Below are positions 38,501 through 49,913 of a DNA stretch of 64,000 nucleotides, in pieces. A program made the translations under genes and the position numbers. The stretch is from the NCBI RefSeq assembly GCF_030272615.1, contig NC_081413.1:553747136-553811135 (forward strand). Direction: 5' to 3'. Each line of letters opens with the position of its first letter. The stretch's first letter is position 1. This stretch comes from Cryptomeria japonica (lineage: Eukaryota > Streptophyta > Pinopsida > Cupressales > Cupressaceae). A model generated the notes under the pieces. That model was not told where the DNA came from. It saw only the letters and a list, made by a program, of their open reading frames with translations, and searched no databases.

Positions 38501-39223
38501 ATTCAACTATTCGCATATTAATGCACCTTACTAAGATAGAATTTAATCATGCTACTCCTACAAAACACATGGAGAATTCTTTAAACATACACACAGTTTT
38601 CTCCCGATAACCAAAATAAATTTTTAATCCCATAGCCCTTTAATAATCTAAAAACATAAGCGACATAAGGCTCACACAAGGGTTCAAGAAGTCACACCCT
38701 TTTCTCTTGCAAACAAGAAACTCAAATCAAAGATAATTACACATATCCTAATCACTTTAATTTCCAGAAAGAGAGAGAGAGAGGAATGGTGATAATCATT
38801 TAATTTTCTACAAAATAAGCATACAATAATTTCCCTACTAGTCCTTCAAGTGGACAACATTAAGCTAGATCATAATCTTTAAACAAACACAATTCGCAAT
38901 TTCAGATTCAAGACAAGCACGGACCAACCCAAATGGGTTAGTCTAAAGAGTACAACACTCAATAAGGGAAGGTACATACGACTCTCTTTTAGAATAAGAG
39001 TAATCATAGACCAAGACATCAATAAGCACACAATGCACAAATAAACACTCAAACACCAACATCAAGAAGGCGAAAACAAGGTGTGAACACACACGTTACA
39101 CACAAGTTAAGGTCTGCTCAATCACTCACATGCAAAAGGAGGACAAGCATACACATAAGGTCGATACACCTCACCCCAATAGAGGGCACACGCGACACCA
39201 GAGATCCCAATGTTTGCAACATG
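35536..39223 (-). other. Non-coding interior of the Del-like element
   Basis: About 3.7 kb. No frame on either strand shows gag, protease, RT or integrase features. A plus-strand GA-rich tract (AGAGAGAGAGAGAGG) lies near 38769. Chromovirus gag-pol normally occupies this position. Confidence 0.6.
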
Positions 39224-39236
39224 GGCTCTGATACCA
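39224..39236 (-). promoter_or_regulatory. Primer binding site of the Del-like element
   Basis: The minus strand reads TGGTATCAGAGCC, a full 13-base match to the initiator tRNA-Met 3' end, two bases from the LTR start at 39239. Confidence 0.85.
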
Positions 39237-39238
39237 AA

Positions 39239-39932
39239 TGTAATGCCCCGCCAGGAAACCCCGAAGGGATTAAGCCATAACACAAGAATAGAGTGCAATA
39301 ATTTTTTTTAAAAAAAGTTACACCACATAAGATACAACAAGATATCAAAGATTCAGATTACATAGCGGAAGACATCAACTAACACCTAAAGAGTTTCCCA
39401 ACGAGATTACTTAAATTTCACAATTCACTTAACTCACACAATTAATCCAATAAGCTGATTATCTTAATAACGAGATAATTCTTAATCAGGATAACTTCTT
39501 TCAAAAGATGGAAATATAAACCACACGCAAAGATTCAACCATAAGATCTATTCATAATCTTCATTCAAGCTTTTCATTTAAAATTACAAGCCATACATCT
39601 AATATCCTAACACACTAGAATTCCATCATAAACATAAGAGATCTTTTCAAGCATACTTAATTTCCTTAACAACAACTGAATATAATCCATAACTCTAAGT
39701 TACATTCTTTCATATTCCAACTTATTGCATTTAAAAGACGATTGCATACATGCATCTACGATAAATCTCATCTAAACCACTTATGCATTCGATCAAAATG
39801 GCATTCAAGAAGGAACCGCATATAAACATTTAAAGTTAATTCAATTCATCCACTAATCCATTCTAACATAAGCTAATCATACATGATAAAGCTGAATAAA
39901 GGAAACATAAGAGAATACACCACATAACACCA
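39239..39932 (-). repeat. Truncated 5' LTR of the Del-like element
   Basis: The U5-side 694 bases of the long LTR. It ends abruptly in CATAACACCATAACACC, a short direct repeat that joins it to ORF B sequence. Loss of the remaining 3.8 kb by a deletion at this microhomology is inferred. Confidence 0.75.
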
Positions 39933-41412
39933 TAACACCGCATATAAATATTTAGAGGATAATGAGCAGAATGAGATTGAAGAGACAATTTTGTTACATA
40001 TAGATATATATAAGAAAGCCTTAGTAGAAATTTTAAAGGAAATTCCTCTATCACTATACAATAAATTAGATGCTAGAAGACTTGATGCAGTCAAGAGGGA
40101 TATAGAAATTAAGGAAGTAGAACTTTTGGGTATGTGTGGTTCAATAAACAATGAGGAAATGAAATGATGCATTGATGTTGCAAACAAAACAATTTTTAGT
40201 AGCAAACCACAACAAATAAGCCTAATGAAGGGTAGAGTAAATGAGGTAGTAAATAAGACTAAAAATGATTGGACCAAATTCTTCCAAAAGAATCTTGATT
40301 TTCTCACCTCCCAAGAAGAATTTTTAAAAGCAACAACTTCCACCATCCCGGATAGATCTAAAGGGAAAGGTATTTTGGATAGTTTAGCTCCAATTTTGAA
40401 TAAACTGGCAGTAACTATAAGTATACAGACACCACCGGTAGTGAAGGAGAGTGTACACTCAATATTGGTAGAAACAACTTTTGAACAAGGCAATGTACAT
40501 GGTACTGACAATATTGTGGATAATACTCCATCGACAGTAATAGATACTGCACCAAGTGGTGAAGCCACCGATGCTAAGGAGTATAAGGCAAAGAGAACTA
40601 AGACTATAGCAGTAGTTAATATTGATTCCATGCCAAAGGTTTTGGCAATTGACACTTCTCAAGTTGAGAAGAAATCAATCATTGAGATGAGTCCCACTAA
40701 GTTAATGATGATGGCTACTCAGAAACTAAAAAAGGAGGGATCGACAGATAAAGGAATAATAGATCACTCAATCATAGTTTTGCACAGACTAATTCCTTAT
40801 TGTAAGATTGAAAATGAAGCAATCCCTTCCGGCAAGCTTAAGGCATTAAGTTAGCATATATCTAACAACTTTCAATCTTTGCAGCAAATTTCAAACCGAT
40901 AGGCACTTGAGAGATTTACTGTGGCTAAGGGAGCTGCTTTTGATCAAATTATTGAAACAGAGAAGAAGAAAATTGAAGGAAAATTGATTCTTATTGAGAA
41001 TTGTTTAAAACAATGTACAAATATCTATAGGGTCTATTGTAACATAGAAACTCTTACAACAAATTTAGATAGCAGATTAAAGGAGTTACATGATAAGGTT
41101 GCCAAAATTGCAAACTCTTTTGATGGATTAACCTCTCTAACAACATTTGTTGATGGACAAACTTTATCCTTGGAGAACCAAATTTTTCCTTTTGAAAAGG
41201 AAAGAGACAAGATCATTCAAAGAGCAAGAAGTCTTAGAGGATTGGTGAGTCCAAGATTGGATTCACTTGGTGTACATAAGAGGGAATGCATGGATATGAT
41301 TGCTAAGCCCACACCAACAGAAGTCAAGGAGAAGGAAAAAATTGCACACTTACTGATTGGACTTGTATCCATATCTGAAACCTTCATAACCGACTGGGAT
41401 ACATATTTATAG
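39933..41412 (+). pseudogene. ORF B (copy 1), second part
   Basis: From about 39934 the frame reads NTAYKYLEDNEQNEI, continuing the protein cut at 31076. It runs in one frame to the stop at 41410-41412, with in-frame stops near 40165, 40852 and 40900. It aligns with copy 2 around LLHIDIYKKALVEI / VILHLDIYKKFLMEV and the DARRL/EARRL block. The C-terminal third is Lys/Glu-rich, coiled-coil-like and Thr/Ser-rich. The last residues (IAHLLIGLV) correspond to MHILIGTVQ in copy 2. Function unknown. Confidence 0.7.
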
Positions 41413-41663
41413 TTGCTAAACAAGGCTTACCAGGGAATTTTGAAATTGGTCGAGCTCCGGTAAAGTAATATGTATTTATTATTTCTTTCAAGTCTTTCAC
41501 CGGTCTTTGGTATTGATGCTAAAGGAGGAGTGTATATAATGTGAAAAATATCAGAAAAAAATATGGGAAGGATATCAAGAAGGAGTGTATTGCTCAAAGG
41601 GAGCATACTTCAGGTTGAACCGATAGGGAATCCATTTTTCACATGAGTGTTACCATCAATGCC

Positions 41664-41674
41664 AAAGGGGGAGA
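41664..41674 (+). other. Polypurine tract of ORF A/ORF B element copy 1
   Basis: AAAGGGGGAGA immediately before the 3' LTR start TGTTGG at 41676. This is the standard plus-strand priming site of plant copia elements. Confidence 0.8.
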
Positions 41675-41675
41675 T

Positions 41676-42209
41676 TGTTGGAAATTGACAGTCATTGGAT
41701 TCATATGTTGTCATTGATGGAAACATGGCAACATGGCTACTTGGAAACAAGATTTATAAGGAATCTTACACTGGCACCGACACTAGCACTGACATCTAGC
41801 ACTTCAGTGAAGCTGACATCAGGCTTGGACCCGAAGGAAGTTTTATTTGTAAAATCATTTTATTGTATAAAGCCAACATTGTATATATTTTGTAATACAT
41901 TGTAAGCCGACATAAGGCTTATTATTTGTAAGGGTTTATAGGTCAGTTTTCTAGGCCATTTTGTATATGGTGACATGGGAGGATATAGCAGAATTGTATA
42001 ATGTGAAGTATATGTATGTAGATCATTTTTATGCAAATGTTATATCATGCAATGATCTGTAGATAGTTTGGAAAGCATTCTTGGAGGAGAAAAGATACTG
42101 GTAGAAGTGTTCAGGGTTTATGAATCGGTACAGAGAAGAACTATAAGTTTTGGAACTCTTTTTAGCATAGAAACTGCATTTTGTGAGTTTATTATTATTG
42201 TTTCATTTC
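41676..42209 (+). repeat. Partial 3' LTR of ORF A/ORF B element copy 1
   Basis: It matches the first about 530 bases of 27031-27889 and breaks off at ...GTTTCATTTC, where the Tat-2 LTR begins (TGTATGTGGG at 42210). The remaining part should lie beyond Tat-2, outside the window. Confidence 0.8.
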
Positions 42210-43650
42210 TGTATGTGGGAAGTGGCTCAATGAAATGAATATTACGAATTCAGGACTAGTGCACACACCAATGGGACTCTTGGTGCAAGTTATGGAGCTG
42301 TATGGAATAGCTCAACTTCCCAAGGGATGTTCCATTGTTCTCTATCTCACAAAACCCCTTAAGCCAATGCCTTTGCTCTCAGATCACTGAGCAAAGTGAC
42401 TTAGGGATGACAATCATGAGAATGAGGGATGCTTGATCAATCTAATATGAATGCAATCCTAATGTGCATGATATTAACGAAAGATGAACTAAACTAGCAT
42501 GCATATGATGATAAGATGAAAGGATTAGTAACAAAACTATCCTAGCATGCTATACTAGTTTGAGATGATTATTATGTGATAATACAAATGCCTATTTTAA
42601 GATGCTATGAAGATTATCAAAGAGAGGCTAAATGCTTGATTAAAATGATTTAGATTAGATGCTTAGTAAAATGTCTATAAGTTTGATACTAAAGACTTGG
42701 ATGATAAATGGAGGAAAGATAGATCTCTATTTATAGGAAAAGTAGGGCAATGAAGGGTCAAGATTGGATGATCCTACCAAGGGTTAGGATTAAAAGTTAT
42801 CAATCCATGTTTACAATTCTCACCAATGAAATGGTGAAAATTGTCAACATAAGACTACTTGAGAGGAGATGCAAAAAGCATTAAATGCTTGAGCATACCT
42901 CATGGTTACCTTAGAAAGTAAGGGTTAAGGTTAGGTTAAAATTACCCATTGGATAAAGCTTTTACCCAAAGGATAAACTCTTGTGCAAGGGTTAAGGGAA
43001 TAACCATGGTCAAAGAAATGAATGCTTGATGAGACCCTAGGGTTAGATGAGGGTTGAGTTAGGCAAAAAGAGTCCAACCATGTAAAAATGTTGAGTTAAC
43101 CATTAATGGTTATGTAAGAGACTTAAATGGTTAAGTTGTTGAGGACATAAAGCCTTTAATGGTTATTGAAGACTTTAAGGGTTTGAGAAGTGACTTCCCT
43201 TTGTTTAGGGATTTGACAATATTTAGTAGATGGGTTAGGCTAATTTAGAAGGGATTAGAAGAATTTAGAAGGGTTTTAGAGAGACAAGTGGAAGATGTAA
43301 GAAAATGCAAGTGGATCGAGGGTAATTTTAAAATAAATTTCTTTATTTCAACAAAATAGATGCAAGTGGAGGATTTAAATAAATTAGATTTATTTATTTG
43401 AAGTGAACAATTTAATTAAATGTAAATTTAATTAAAAAGAGTATAAGGGGGATTTAATTAAATAAATTGATTTATTCAATTAAATGATATGAGGCCTAGG
43501 TGAATTTAATTAAATAAATTGAATAACTTATTTAATCAAATAGATGAGTGCGGATGATTTAATTAAATTAGATTTAATTAAATAGAGGAATGAGAATAAA
43601 ATGAACATTAAATATTCATTTATGAAAGTGGTCATTTTTATACATCAACA
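42210..43650 (-). repeat. 3' LTR of Tat-2
   Basis: 1,441 bases. The minus strand starts TGTTGATGTATAAAAATG at 43650 and ends at 42210. It resembles the Tat-1 LTR through the U3 and TATA region (TATAAATA at 42735-42728). The polypurine tract on its right shows it is the 3' LTR of a minus-strand element. Confidence 0.75.
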
Positions 43651-43664
43651 TTTTGCCCCTCTTT
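43651..43664 (-). other. Polypurine tract of Tat-2
   Basis: The minus strand reads AAAGAGGGGCAAAA directly before the LTR TG. The identical 14 bases precede the LTR at 48391 on the plus strand. Confidence 0.75.
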
Positions 43665-43988
43665 GAAGTGACGTGTGTGCACATGTTGATTTAAAGAAAA
43701 TTGTTGTGTCGCCAAAATTTTATTGATGTGATGTTGTGTATCGAAATGTCGATGTCGTGCCCCAGATTTGATAAATGGTGTTGATAATGCCCCCTCGGGA
43801 GATGAATAAAAAAAATGAAAAATCGATTGATTTGATAATTGTTTGTAGATTTGATCGCATTTTGAAATTTTCTTTTGTGTTTAATGCACGCTAGTTGATT
43901 CATCTCTTGAATGATGTTTTCTAGGGTTACAAGCGAGAGTACGAGCAAAATACATGCCCCACCTACTAACCCTAATTTACTTTTACCC

Positions 43989-43998
43989 TATAAAAAGG
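43989..43998 (+). promoter_or_regulatory. TATA box of the antisense PMD gene
   Basis: TATAAAAAGG on the plus strand in otherwise mixed sequence, about 320 bases inside the Tat-2 3' LTR border. The PMD exon is on the same strand 1.4 kb downstream, which implies an intron or long leader. Assignment to the PMD gene is inference. Confidence 0.45.
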
Positions 43999-44289
43999 TG
44001 AAAAGTGATTTCATTTGTATCATTTATGCCTTTTGAATTTTGGTGAGAGTGACATTTGGAGAGTGGCAAAATGTTGGCTCCCTATGCTTCGTACTGATTT
44101 GAGCGCGTTTGTTGATACCAGAGACTCGCCATTGATACCGGAGACTCGCCACGTATGGTCCACCTATAAGTCATCTAAATTTTTCCCCTTTTGCTTTTTT
44201 TTTTTGTCGATTTTGATCATGTTTTTAATTTTTTGTGTCAAATTCTCGCGGTTTAGCACATTGGGTCATTTGTGTAGTGCATACAATAA

Positions 44290-44530
44290 AACAATTAGCA
44301 CGTAGGGTTAGTAAACTAGGGTAGTGTCTAGGTGTCGTCAGATAGTGTGTCATAGGTATAGGGTAGTGCATAGGTTAGGATAGTGCATAGGACCCACAAG
44401 GTAGCACATGCAAGGAACAGGGTAGCGCATAGGGTAACCTAGCGCATAGGGTAAAGTTTTTAGCACGTTCGGGGAACAGGGTAGCGCATAGGTGGTAGCT
44501 TAGCGCATGGGGAAGATTGCTTAGCATGTG
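44290..44530 (+). repeat. Degenerate short repeats of the GGGTAGCGCATA type
   Basis: Several near copies of AGGGTAGCGCATAGGG and TAGTGCATAGG occur in the leader/intron zone of the antisense PMD gene. They are too diverged for a fixed period. Confidence 0.5.
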
Positions 44531-44831
44531 GCTCAAAAATCTAGCTAGAAAAGAAAGGAAAGGTGATGCTATGGGGGAAAAATAGATGAAGGAAGATGGG
44601 TTGGGATGGGTAGGTGTCTGCCAAGTGTTCCTGGATGGGTGTTGTAGCCAATTTTGTGTCTGTTGTTTGGAGTTCCAAGCTGATTGATTGAATGATGATC
44701 CTGATTTTTTGTTGATTTGGATCGTTGATTTTTGTTGTTAATGTGATGTCCGATATGAGTTTCGATCTATGATTTTTGATATGGTTCTTGATATGAGTCA
44801 TGCAATATGGATTTTTTGAGTTGTTGTTTTT

Positions 44832-45400
44832 GATATTCGATATGAAACTTGATTTGATATGGATTTGTTTTCAAGTTGATATGGAATTTTGACTTCGATG
44901 TGGATTTGATTTGCGATATGAAACTTGATTTGATATGGATTTGTTTTCAAGTTGATATGGAAGTTTGACTTCGATATGGATTTGATTTTCGATATGAAAC
45001 TTGATTTGATATGGATTTGTTTCAAGTTGATATGGAATTTTGACTTCAATATGGATTTGTGTCAAGTTGATATGGAATTTTGACTTTGATCTGGATTTGA
45101 TTTTCGATATGAAACTTGATTTGATATGGATTTGTTTCAAGTTGATATGGAATTTTGACTTCGATATGGATTTGATTTTTGATATGAAACTTGATTTGAT
45201 ATGGATTTGTTTCAAGTTGATATGGAATCTGATTGGATATATGGATTTGATTTTTGATATAAAACTTGATTTGATATGGATTTGTGTCAAGTTGATATGG
45301 AATTTTGACTTCAATATGGATTTGATTTTCAATATGAAACTTGATTTGATATGAATTTGTTTCAAGTTGATATGGAATTTGATTGGATATATCGGATAGA
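44832..45400 (+). repeat. Tandem repeats of about 76 bases (seven variable copies)
   Basis: The core GATATGAAACTTGATTTGAT recurs at roughly 44837, 44916, 44992, 45106, 45180, 45257 and 45332, with intervening CAAGTTGATATGGAATTTTG blocks. Unit length varies. Long frames on both strands here are repeat artefacts. Confidence 0.8.
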
Positions 45401-45439
45401 TGCGGGAACTGATATTTGGACCTGTTTTGCTTGTTATAG

Positions 45440-45778
45440 GAACGGCTTGGTGTTCTTCAGTCACGAGAGCGATTTCTGAGGCCATGGTCTTTGATTCCAA
45501 GATTCACACAAGCAGATAGAGATATCATTGAGAGATGTGGGCTGTCCTCTTTGTTGGACATGCCTCAATATATCATTAACCGAGGTTTATTGACAACATT
45601 GGCAGAGAGGTGGCACTATGACACCAACACCTTTCACCTAGCTACGGGTGAGATCACAGTCACTCCAGAGGACTGTTATCAGATTCTACAGATCCCTGTG
45701 GTAGGGGCACTATTTCCTTATGAGCAGACTGAGGAGGATGGGATAGAGGTGCTTCGTCGGATTTTCCATGATGAGTAT
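45440..45778 (+). pseudogene. Plant mobile domain (PMD) gene, first part
   Basis: After a splice-acceptor-like TTGTTATAG the frame reads an ERLGVLQSRE stretch, PRFTQADRDIIERCGL, then NRGLLTTLAERWHYDTNTFH, GEITVTPEDCYQILQIPV and IEVLRRIFHDEY. This is the order of conserved blocks in PMD (aminotransferase-like) proteins such as MAIN/MAIL and of PMD genes carried by Ty3/gypsy and MULE elements. It is cut at 45778 by a retrotransposon. Known: antisense PMD frames between pol and the 3' LTR have been described for Tat elements. Confidence 0.8.
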
Positions 45779-47152
45779 TGTAGACATCTAAAAATGGTCA
45801 ACGCTTGCGGTTTTTTGCATCGCATTAACATTTATTCCATGTTGTGCACTTGGTCTTTATCATTTGCAAACATCGAGTCCTTTTGCATTCTTCTTTTTTA
45901 TCACTTTCGAATTTGGTCTTGTCGATAACAATCTTCACTCATGATTTTGTTCGATCTTATCCTGTTGCATCAATGTGCATGCTCATTTATCATCATTTTG
46001 GACATCGTCAATCCTAATCGATGATGGAATTAGGGTTATGTCCTCTTGTCAATCTTGTCATCTTGCGATCGATTTGTCATAGATCCTTGTCCTCTTGACA
46101 ATCTTGTCATTTTGCAATCGATTCGTCATCGATCCTTGTCCTCTTGTCAATCTCGTCAATTTTGCGATCGATTTGTCATCGATCGTTGTCCTTTTCAATC
46201 GTGTCAATTTGGATCAATTTAGTCATTGTTCCTCGTCAATTGGCGCTTATCAATTTGGTCTCTTTATCAATCTTGGTCAATTTGTCAACCAATCTCAATC
46301 GTTGGTCTCTTTATCAATCTTGGTCAATTTGTCAACCAATCTCAATCGTTTATCAGCATTGATCCTTTGTCAATTAAAATCATGATTGAATCGACATCAA
46401 TTATCTTTTGTCAAGACCTAATTGTCATCCTTGCATTTCTAATTCATCTTCTAGGGTTTTATGATTTATTCATTTAATCTTGTTTGTCATTTTCCCTCTA
46501 GGTTAAATAATTTATTTATTTATCCTAAGTCTTCTTGTCACAATTAAATATTTATTTAATTGGCTAATTAATTCCTCCTCTTTTTGTAAATTAATTAATG
46601 AATGAAAAAAATTATTAATTAATTTACCTAATTTTCATCAATTTCTAATTTCCTAATTTCCAATTCATCATTTCTAACCTAAATTTCTAATTTCTTCTAA
46701 TTTCTATTTCTATTTTCAAATTTTTGTCATAACATCTTGCATAGCAATTTGTCATAAATTGTCATAAATTGTCATAACACCTTGCATAGCAATTTGTCAT
46801 ACACTTGTCATAATTTTGCTATTCTTGATTTGAATTTCCATTCGAATCAATTTCATGCTAATCTTGTCTTTTCTCCAATTTATCTATAAATTGGATGAAT
46901 TTCTTAAATCAAAGGATCCTGATCCGATCGATCACGCTTCTAGTATCCTTACGCTATCATCTCATCTTTTCAATTTTGCTTTCATATTATGCTTATGCAC
47001 TTGTAGGTGAGATCCACAAAACAAAGCAATTTGAAGGAGAAAGATGGACAATGGAGAATTCTTGAGGAGACATTCGTGTTTGCGATGGTTTGCATTTGAA
47101 TTGAATGTCTTGTTTTTCATATATCTCTATTGAATGTAATTAGGATTTGTCA
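45779..47152 (+). repeat. 5' LTR of the Tat-derived element
   Basis: 1,374 bases. Lacks about 49 bases present in the partner after CAACxCTTGC. Rich in GTCAAT-type phrases. Confidence 0.8.
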
Positions 47153-47340
47153 AATAATGTCCTGAAAAAAATCCCTAAAAAGTCAAATAATGTTCTGAAA
47201 AAAACCAAAAAAATCAAATAACGTCCTGAAAAAAATCCCTAAAAAATCAAATAATGTCCTAAAAAAAAATCCAAACAAAAAAATCAAATAAAGTCCAAAA
47301 ATAATCCAAAAAAATCAAATAAAGTCCTGAAAAAAATGAC
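47151..47340 (+). repeat. Tandem repeats with CAAATAATGTCCTGAAAAAA units
   Basis: Six imperfect copies of about 30-37 bases directly after the 5' LTR, where a PBS would be expected. Confidence 0.75.
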
Positions 47341-48376
47341 AATTTTTTTTTCAAAACATCAAAATCCAAAAACAATTTCTTTGGCATTTTGCATTTTGTC
47401 AATAAATGTCCCCTTTGTGCATAGACAGATCGCTGAGCATACATCCAATGACACTCAATCAAACATTGTGCTTTAATGAAATCATGCATTAATAGATGAA
47501 CTTTTCAATCAAACCGGACATTCAACCTGATCAAAATTGTCATGTCCATCAATCAACATCCATATCATTTGTCCTTGTCACTATTATCATGGGTCTTATA
47601 CAAGGTGTGGTATACTCAAAACTAGACTGTCTCCTGTCTTAGACGGGGTACCGCATTCCTTGAAACCAGACAGCATGATTGTTCCTGTTTTCCACCTTTG
47701 ACAATGACGATCAGACTATTTGTTTGACTTGGTCGAATTTGTGAGTCTTATCTTTTTACTAATTTATCTTTGGCTTCGATCATGTTCCTATGTTGCTCAA
47801 TGATGTCACTGAGTGATTTAGAGTGACCGAGATGGATCATGGTCCCTTTTTCTTTTCTTTGTTGTGTTTGCTATTTGTGGAATGTTTGTCACAAACTGGG
47901 GCAACTATATCATTGGGTGTCTGTGATAAGTACGTTCACTTTGTGAACACCGCACATACCTCGACCCTTGATGTATGCAGCCTAGGATGCTTCACTCATT
48001 CCTTGTGTGCGATGTGTCTGTCTTTTGCAAAAGGGGTTGCGTTCCAGCTCTGGCCTTCAATGCCATGATGCTCTGCATCCGCTTTGCTACATTAAATAAA
48101 GGTTTTCACCTACTTATGTGCATTTGTGAAAGCAAGTTTTCTTTCATCTCTAACTGTCCTCTGTCTAATTTCTTCTTACTAACATTTCTTCCGTCAGTCT
48201 TGGCAGTCCATTTGATCCGTTCGAACCTATCATCTTCTATCATTCTTATCGATCACTTGGCCTCTTTTCTGGATTTTTCCGGCCAATTCCTCGAGGGGGC
48301 ATAAATATGTCATTGTCATTGTCTGGGGCATTTTCATTATTGTTCTTTGAAACAACACTTAGAATCACATTGTCTC
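47341..48376. other. Non-coding interior of the Tat-derived element
   Basis: No frame here has recognisable domains. The end (48300-48376) leads into the polypurine tract. Confidence 0.6.
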
Positions 48377-48390
48377 AAAGAGGGGCAAAA
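48377..48390 (+). other. Polypurine tract of the Tat-derived element
   Basis: AAAGAGGGGCAAAA immediately before the LTR start at 48391, identical to the Tat-2 tract. Confidence 0.8.
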
Positions 48391-49837
48391 TGTAGACATC
48401 TAAAAATGGTCAACACTTGCAGAGTCATACTTTAACATTGGCGCATTGCCTTATTTTAGGGTTTTTTGCGTCGCATTAACATTTCTTCCATGTTGCGCAC
48501 TTGGTCTTTATCATCTGCGAACATCGAGTCCTTCTTCTGCATTCTTCATTTTTATCGCTTTCGAATTTGGTCTTGTCGATAACAATCTTCAGTTATGATT
48601 TTGGTCGATCTTATCCTGTCGCATCAATGTGCATGCTCATTTATCATCATTTTGGACATCTTCAATCCTAATCGATGATGGAATTAGGGTTTTGTCCTCT
48701 TTTCAATCTTGTCATCTTGTGATCAATTTGTCATCAATCCTTGTCCTCTTGACAATCTTGTCATTTTGCGATCGATTCGTCATCGATCCTTGTCCTCTTG
48801 TCGATCTCGTCAATCTCGTCAATTTTGCGATTGATTTGTCATCGATCATTGTCCTTTTCAATCATGTCAATTTGGATCAATTTAGTCATTGTTCCTCATC
48901 AATTGGCACTTATCAATTTGGTCTCTTTATCAATCTTGGTCAATTTGTCAACCAATTTCAATCGTTGGTCTCTTTATCAATCTTGGTCAATTTGTCAACC
49001 AATCTCAATCGTTTATCAGCATTGATCCTCTATCAATTAAAATCATGATTGAATCGACATCAATTATCTTTTTTCAAGAGCTAATTGTCATCCTTGCATT
49101 TCTAATTCATCTTCTAGGGTTTTATGATTTATTCATTTAATCTTGTTTGTCATTTTCCCTCTAGGTTAAATAATTTATTTATTTATCCTAAGTCTTCTTG
49201 TCACAATTAAATATTTATTTAATTGGCTAATTAATTCCTCCTCTTTTTGTAAATTAATTAATGAATGAAAAAATTATTAATTAATTTACCTAATTTTCAT
49301 CAATTTCTAATTTCCTAATTTCCAATTCATCATTTCTAACCTAAATTTCTAATTTCTTCTAATTTCTATTTCTATTTTCAAATTTTTGTCATAACATCTT
49401 GCATAGCAATTTGTCATAATCTGTCATAAATTGTCATAAATTGTCATAACACCTTGCATAGCAATTTGTCATACACTTGTCATAATTTTGCTATTCTTGA
49501 TTTGAATTTCCATTCGAATCAATTTCATGCTAATCTTGTCTTTTCTCCAATTTATCTATAAATTGGATGAATTTCTTAAATCAAAAGATCTCGATCCCGA
49601 TCCTGATCCAAATCAATCGCGCTTCTAGTATCCTTATGCTGTCATCTCATCTTGTCAATTTTGCTTTCATATTATGCTTATGCACTTGTAGGTGAGATCC
49701 ACAAAACAAAGCAATTTGAAGGAGAAAGAAGGACAATGGAGAATTCTTGAGGAGACATTCGCGTTTGTGATGGTTTGCATTTGAATTGAATGTCTTGTTT
49801 TTCATATATCTCTATTGAATGTAACTAGGATTTGTCA
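48391..49837 (+). repeat. 3' LTR of the Tat-derived element
   Basis: 1,447 bases, collinear with 45779-47152. Confidence 0.8.
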
Positions 49838-49913
49838 TTGCAATTTAGTTTTCGTGATTGAGCTAGTCTAATTTGCTATTTGCTTTGATGATTTCAAAAT
49901 TCCTATCTACAAG

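Larger units (their letters stand above)
31077..39932 (-). mobile_element. Del/Tekay-like non-coding LTR element (LARD) with truncated 5' LTR
   Basis: Left (3') LTR 31077-35535. Polypurine tract complement TTCTCCCCCCCTAGG at 35536-35550. Internal region without gag or pol to 39223. PBS for initiator tRNA-Met (39236-39224). Right (5') LTR from 39239, of which only 694 bases remain before ORF B sequence resumes at 39933. The LTR terminus TGTAATGCCCCGCCAGGAA and the GGGGGGGAGAATGTAGTACC junction are familiar from Tekay/Del-type chromovirus elements. With no coding capacity it fits a large retrotransposon derivative. No target duplication is seen. Confidence 0.8.
27031..42209 (+). mobile_element. 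Pol-less copia-type LTR element carrying ORF A and ORF B (copy 1), interrupted
   Basis: Order: 5' LTR (27031-27889), PBS (27892-27904), ORF A relic, ORF B relic, polypurine tract (41664-41674), then a 3' LTR that stops at 42209 where Tat-2 begins. A Del-like element (31077-39932) splits ORF B. Without that insertion the internal region is about 4.9 kb and contains no RT, RNase H, integrase or protease. The polypurine phrase AAAGGGGGAGATTGTTGG and the initiator-Met PBS are typical of plant Ty1/copia. It is the same family as 52824-59527 on the other strand. Confidence 0.85.
45779..49837 (+). mobile_element. Tat-derived pol-less LTR element inserted in the PMD gene
   Basis: LTRs at 45779-47152 and 48391-49837 begin TGTAGACATC and end GATTTGTCA. 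They are near-identical apart from a deletion of about 49 bases in the left one. The 1.2 kb interior has tandem repeats and no gag or pol. The polypurine tract at 48377-48390 equals that of Tat-2, so its mobilisation by Tat machinery is inferred. No clear PBS or exact target duplication is seen. Confidence 0.8.

Noticed and set aside
44871-45500. 209-codon minus-strand frame full of HINLKQIHIKSSF repeats
   Set aside because: It is a translation of the tandem repeat array. A long frame exists on the opposite strand too.
47823-48304. Two plus-strand frames inside the Tat-derived element
   Set aside because: Short, Cys/Phe/Leu-rich and without family features or a conserved counterpart.
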